DNA of 64,000 nucleotides from Lentinus brumalis (lineage: Eukaryota > Basidiomycota > Agaricomycetes > Polyporales > Polyporaceae), in NCBI GenBank assembly GCA_001792895.1, contig MARA01000016.1, forward strand, positions 62,001-126,000, given 5' to 3'. This document shows positions 59,438 to 64,000 of this stretch, piece by piece. A program made the position numbers and the translations under genes. The notes beneath the pieces are model-generated. The model was not told the DNA's origin and did no database searches. It saw nothing but the letters and a program-made list of their open reading frames with translations. Within the stretch, counting starts at the first letter, position 1, and every line of letters begins with the position of its first letter.

Positions 59438-60012
59438 GGAGGAGGAAGGGTGATTGTTATGTCGTGGTATTCCACTGCGTAGTCTCCAAGTAGGTTTGAG
59501 GTTTGTCTGTGACGCATGTGCTTTCGTTGTTCACGTATGGATGTCTTGCCTCTCTCGAGCTTTGGAATTACACGCGCGGATCGTGGTATCAGGTATTCCG
59601 CAAACGCCTCCGACATCGCACGCGGTTGATCGATATTGCTTCATCCCTCGGCACGGATGAATACTTATGCTCGCTGCACCTAAAGAGCGTCTGCAAGCGC
59701 ATGCCGTGCTGGAGCTCAAGCTACCTTCCTGCATTTGTAGATGAATCCAAGTCGACCAGGCTGGAAGCTATCGTGGAATCGGGTGGGGTGAAACCGGTTT
59801 CCGGTCGGCGGTCAGGCGCTGTGCGCGATGGCGGCCGCGCGTAAGCTGCGAAACACTGAGGGCAGATGTGCTTATTGCGCGAGACATACCGGAAGTCGCT
59901 GCGCGCTGCGCTCAGGGCACGCTCGAACAGGAGGTATCCAAGACAAGCAGAGCTGGTATATGCAAGCAAAGGAGTACAGCTAGAATACAACCAAGGTAAC
60001 CTTCCCAAGCAT
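59438..60012. other. 3' flanks of copy K and TMEM14
   Basis: Convergent gene ends, no coding signal recognised. A G/C-rich stretch with alternating CGGTTTCCGGTCGG words lies at about 59795-59815. Confidence 0.35.
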
Positions 60013-60498
60013 TCATGCGCGCAGGGCGTAGACAGTCTTGCCATAGTAGTAGGCGGACACGGCAGAGGTCGCCGTGAGCACAGCGGGTACGGGGCCCTTG
60101 GTCGCACGAGGGAGCGAGGAGAGGAGTAGGAGTGCGGACGCTCCTGAGAGTAAACAGGCGCGTTGGATGGTGCAGGATGCAAGACGAGACTGGGTGTTAC
60201 TCACCGAGAGCAGCCTCGAGACCGTTCGCCGTGCCCTTGCGGATGCTGTCCGCGCTCCAGAGGTAGAGTGCGCCGACACTGTGCATCCAGAAGAGAGCAT
60301 CGTCAGTAGCTCTCCCTCCCTCTGTATACGTGTATGATCTTACCCAACGCCGGCGACGAGAGAGGGGATACTGCGCGTCCGCGCGAAGCCTGTGAGACCC
60401 CCGACGAGGCACAGGGTGCCCATGACATATGCTGGGTAAGCAGACTGTGCACACCGTCAGTCGCAGCGACGACACCGCCTCGCGAGCGTGCTCACCAT
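60013..60498 (-). CDS. TMEM14: TMEM14-family small membrane protein
   Basis: Four exons (60496-60498, 60344-60444, 60205-60278, 60013-60143) join to 102 residues, the normal size of TMEM14 (UPF0136) proteins. Family marks are YPAYVMGTLCLVGGLTGFAR, then SIPSLVAGVGVGALYLWSAD, and GLEAALGASALLLLSSLPRA, with four predicted helices and Gly-rich helix packing. In vertebrates TMEM14C sits in the inner mitochondrial membrane and is needed to bring protoporphyrinogen IX into the matrix for haem synthesis; the fungal role is inferred from this. The first coding exon consists of the ATG alone: the donor GTGAGC follows it at once. A TATA-like TAAATAAG lies about 85 bases upstream (60583-60590). Confidence 0.88.
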
Positions 60499-61175
60499 GA
60501 TGGATGCTGGGATCGCTGTGGGGGTGGTGAGAGGGGGTGGGAGAGGGGCGGACGCGTTCGTTGCCGTGCGTGTGCGCAACCTCGCTTATTTACCCCGCAT
60601 TCCAGTAGACGCGCGTCGCGATCGGAGATCGCACGGGAATGGCGTCGTGTCTCTTGTGATTTCTCCTCATCCTCTTGACTCAGCTGTCCTTGAGACTCGT
60701 ACCTTCATATCCTCCTGCAGATGCGAAACGTTACGCATACTTACTGCAAAGACGCCAGCACGACCGTCATGCGTTCTCAACGAGAAGACTCACCGTGCTT
60801 TCTGCCTGGAGCGGACGGCCGTCCGCCGGAAGTGTCCACTGCGAAGAGTCGGAGATATCGGTTCAAGTCCCGAGCGTGATATCTTGCAACTTTGCAGGTC
60901 TGTCGTGGAACGGTACTGTAGTCACGATGCTCGTATGCGTGGTTACATACATATGCTTCAGATGACGATTGGTCCCACTGCAGTGACTGCGTGCGATTTA
61001 AAAGTTGAAAGGAGTCTGGAAGTGCCGCACTGGTAAGTAGCAGGACCGTTGGAGCTCCTCCGATGTCTGATTAATGCCCAACTACGACGTGAGAACGGGG
61101 TCGTTGGACAACAAGTATCTATGGTGCGTGTAGCGATTTAAGCCAAGCTCGAGACCGGTGAGAGACGACAGCGTA
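60499..61175. other. Intergenic, no gene seen
   Basis: It holds the TMEM14 promoter and the 3' flank of the broken copy L. An open frame at 60488-61036 has no recognisable protein content. Confidence 0.35.
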
Positions 61176-62155
61176 TCATGAGCAAACTTGTAGCTCGAAG
61201 CCGTCATCGTCATCGGACTGCGCCGAAAGCGCCGAATTGACGAACCCTCCAAGGGATGAGATGAGGCTCGGCTTGCTGTCGTACGTGTCCCTCGAACGCG
61301 CCGGGTCGTCGGGGTCGAGTCTGACGACCATCTGGTTCGCGTCTTGCAGTTCGAGAAGGAAGCGGGAGATGAGGACCGCCGTGAGACTATGGAAGGGGAA
61401 CCGGGAATATGTCAGTGGGTAGTCGCGTTCCTTGGGTCCCATAACAATGAGAAGCTTACGGGGCGGTGAACATGGTTAAATCGCTGAAGTCGCCGGTGCC
61501 CTCCGATGTGCCCGCCGTCTGGAGGTATCGCGCTCAGTATGCATGTATGCATGGTACAGCGCGGCGAATGCGGCTTACCGCCGTGAGTGAGAAGACGAGG
61601 TGGAGGCCATTCAGGGTGAACAGGATTCTCAGGCTGGTGATTGAAGGATGGGCAGCGAGCCTGTCAGACAGTCAGATACCACATTGGGCCCACGCACGTA
61701 CACGAAGTATATGTTGCCTGTGCACGACATAGTACGGTAGTTAGCCCCCAGGACGCATTTACCAACTTTGCGCAGAGACGTACCGCCGCGAAAGAGGACA
61801 TCCGATAGCGAGAGACTCTTGGACTGTCGGATGTCCCGCAGGGCACCCCACCTACTAAGCTTCGTCCAAGTGATGTAGATGAGAAGAATGTCGGCAGCGA
61901 TGAGCGGCGCTCGCGAGACGATGACAACTATCACGATGCGCAGTGGGTGAGCGCATACGAATTCTGGCGGAGCTACGCCTTGTGCAGAGTCAAACCCAAT
62001 GATAAATGGGTTGAGCCTGGTATATTTTCGAGAGGACACCGGCACAATATGCGAGGTGGATACGGACTTCAAAGCCTCAAGTTCTTTCCGGGCGTAGCCC
62101 TATCACGGCAGATGAGCTCTCAGGGCACTCAGTAAGCATTCCAGACATCTAGTCC
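61176..62155 (-). pseudogene. DUF6533-family membrane protein, broken copy (copy L)
   Basis: Minus strand. The oldest recognisable part is LLSALRAHLP followed by a stop codon (about 62103-62140), where other copies read FSALRAYVLSR. The exon for helix 4 is missing, since the next similarity is the rest of the SGENFPPFGC exon (62065-62095). Downstream parts are good: SRAPLIAADILLIYITWTKL with SKSLSLSDVLFRGG, IYFVYV, the ILFTLNGLHLVFSLTAV exon and LTAVLISRFLLELQDANQ, ending QSDDDDGFELQVCS at 61176. No DUF6533 exon or start codon is found upstream. The well-kept 3' half suggests the gene died recently or lost its 5' half by rearrangement. Confidence 0.7.
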
Positions 62156-62407
62156 GTTTGTATGAAGAGGAGGCGGCATCGCTGGCGCGGGACCGGATCA
62201 GTACGTTACAGACACCACGGATCATGTATGTAACGAAATCAAGCTTCACGGACCGGACACGCAGTACTAGAAACATGTCTGTCATCAGCATCACGAAACA
62301 CGACTGGGACAGAGACGGCCTACGTACCTGCACCCCAAGTTGGAGGTTCGTGCCTGTGCGCGATCATGTCAGCATCTCGACGGGACGCATAGCGTAGTAT
62401 GGCTGCA
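62156..62407. other. Gap between copy L and the LysM gene
   Basis: No similarity to the DUF6533 5' exons, which would be expected here. Nothing else is recognised. Confidence 0.35.
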
Positions 62408-64000
62408 TCACTCACACTGCGAGTTGATCTCGGGGTTCCACTTGATGAACTGCGCGAGGGTGATGCCGAACTTGGTGTCGATCACGCCGCAGTTGTCGCC
62501 GGAGGCGACGGTGTAGTACGCCTTGCAGCCTTGGCCCGGGGTGAGCGTCCCGGAACCCGTCGGTGCTGCAGCCGACGTGGTCGTGGTGGTCGTGGTGGGT
62601 CCGGATGCGGCTGGTGGAGAAAGTACGTGAGTAAGTATGTGAGAAGTCAGGCTGAGACACGTCGGCAGATGAACGAGGAACTCACGTCCGGCGACGCAGT
62701 AGAGCACTCCCGCGACGATGTTCGAGCCTGCAGTGCACAGAGGTCAGGGGGATGATCCTGTGGCAGGGAGACCATGGACGGTACGGACAGGCGCTGTTGA
62801 TTTCCGGGTTCCAGGCTTGGATCTGCGTGAACGTGATGCTGAACTGCGACTCAATGGCCGGACAAGAGTCACCGCGTCTGAGACTATGCATCAGCTCACG
62901 TCCTACCAGGGACAGTTACGTGTCCGCGAGACGTACTGGACCGCATAATAGGCGGTGCACCCTTGCGAGGGCGTTAGGGTTTCCGTTCCGATTGCAGCTA
63001 CACGAGCATGATTGCATCAGCGCTCTATTCCACTCTACTTATAACCAAACGAGCTTGACTTACGTCCCGCAACACAGTACCCCAAACCAGGCTGGATGTT
63101 TGCGCCTAAAAGCGAGTCAGAACGCCCGCGGACATCGAAGTCAGACGATTCGCCTACAGTTGGAGTCGATCTCGATGTTCCACTCGCGGATCTGGTCGAA
63201 CGTGATGCCGAACTGGTCCTCCATGACGGCGCAGGTGTCTCCCGATCTGCAGAATATTATGATGCTCAATGCGCAGGCTCGCTGTAGGAATAGGGCGCTT
63301 GACTTACTTCACGGTGTAGTACGTGTCGCATCCCGTGGTGCTGTGAGGACGTCCGTCAGGCTATGGCTATGGCTGGCTGAAGCGGAGGAAACTGTTTGCG
63401 TACATGGTACCAGGGGCGATCGGCGAGCTCGTGGGCGGCGGGCCGCTCACGCAGTATGCGAGCCCCAGAACGATGTTCGTGCCTGGTGGGATAGCCACAG
63501 TAAGATCATGCACAGTATTTGACGCAGCAATCACATAGACGTACACTGTGCGTTCCTATGTCGGTCGTGTTCGTATCAATACCCATGCGGCTTCTGGGCA
63601 ACGAAAGCTATGTACGTACACCTCGGGGTTCCATGTTCGGAAGTCGGAGAGCGAGATCGAGAACATCGTCTCGATCACCGTGCAGGTGTCGCCCGACCTG
63701 TTACAACCTCGTCAGCGACGCAGGGATGACTGTGCGCACTGGGACGCCGCGCTTACTTGATTGTATAGTACGCTAAGAGGGGACACTGCGTCAGATGATG
63801 GTTCGTCTCTATTGAGACTCAGGCCACTCACTCGTGCATCCCTCCGTGATTGTGCCGTTAGCGACATTGGTAGGTGCAGGTGCGGCGGAAGTCGTCGTTG
63901 TGGTCGTCGTTGTGGGACCACTAGGCGAAGTTGTGGGAGGGAGCGTGATGGTCGGCGTATACGAGACGTAGGGGCCAAAGACGCAATACGACAGGCCGAC
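62408..64000 (-). CDS. Secreted protein with at least four LysM domains (5' end outside window)
   Basis: Minus strand, stop at 62408. In coding order, LysM units show CTVIETMFSISLSDFRTWNP (about 63620-63700), SGDTCAVMEDQFGITFDQIR (about 63165-63245), RGDSCPAIESQFSITFTQIQ (about 62770-62890) and SGDNCGVIDTKFGITLAQFI (62411-62545), each ending in WNPEI- or WNIEI-type sequence. Between them are short exons with GTNIVLGLAYCVSG or GANIQPGLGYCVAG and Thr-rich linkers (GPTTTTTTTSAAAPTGSG). LysM domains bind chitin or chito-oligosaccharides; multi-LysM proteins of fungi are secreted and can shield hyphal chitin or bind to the cell wall. No catalytic domain is visible. The first three units are split by an intron after YYT(V/I); the last is not. 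The signal peptide must lie beyond the right edge. Confidence 0.82.

Noticed and set aside
1..64000. CRISPR arrays, operons, ribosome binding sites, prophage
   Set aside because: The window is eukaryotic: spliced genes, a nuclear-type tRNA with A and B boxes, and no regularly spaced repeats.
1..64000. Complete transposons with reverse transcriptase, transposase or helicase
   Set aside because: No frame on either strand shows the catalytic motifs, and I found no long terminal repeats by eye.

Overview
This window reads as nuclear DNA of a wood-decay-type basidiomycete (Agaricomycetes, probably Polyporales). The evidence is protein-coding genes cut by many short GT-AG introns of about 45-65 bases, an F-box gene of the basidiomycete type, LysM and other small secreted proteins, and a large set of genes for DUF6533 seven-helix membrane proteins, a family expanded in this lineage. 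The order assignment is inference from family content, not from a marker gene.

Layout. 1-2.3 kb: the start of a secreted cysteine-rich protein running off the left edge, a tRNA-Val(AAC) and an F-box protein. 2.3-3.7 kb: a DUF6533 copy lacking its first exons. 4.4-6.1 kb: the mitochondrial complex I assembly methyltransferase NDUFAF7. 6.8-9.1 kb: a secreted type-B carboxylesterase whose 13-exon model keeps the catalytic triad. 11.2-11.9 kb: a small secreted protein with an apparent frameshift. 12.3-16.9 kb: two DUF6533 genes on the minus strand. 18.2-19.6 kb: an unrecognised intronless coiled-coil protein. 20.1-24.2 kb: a complete 20-exon MMS19. 24.5-30.2 kb: about 5.7 kb without a gene I can support. 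30.0-32.7 kb: a second, 3'-truncated copy of MMS19. 33.7-54.3 kb: seven DUF6533 genes in a row on the plus strand. 54.8-55.7 kb: a short-chain dehydrogenase. 57.8-59.4 kb: another DUF6533 gene. 60.0-60.5 kb: TMEM14. 61.2-62.2 kb: a broken DUF6533 copy. 62.4-64.0 kb: a multi-LysM secreted protein running off the right edge.

The main theme is the DUF6533 array: ten copies with a full exon set, two damaged copies and one exon fragment, scattered over about 60 kb among single-copy housekeeping genes (NDUFAF7, MMS19, TMEM14). Each copy has the same plan: N-terminal exon, DUF6533 exon, several membrane segments, and a conserved last helix followed by a variable acidic tail. Most have a TATA-like element 70-100 bases before the start codon. 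The cysteine-rich secreted protein, the small secreted protein, the esterase and the LysM protein point to cell-surface and extracellular functions near the array. A functional link between them is speculation.

Splice models were made by eye from GT-AG sites and reading-frame continuity. The models for NDUFAF7, the esterase, the dehydrogenase, TMEM14 and MMS19 each add up to a whole number of codons, which supports them. For the DUF6533 genes the spans are reliable, but individual exon ends were not all fixed.
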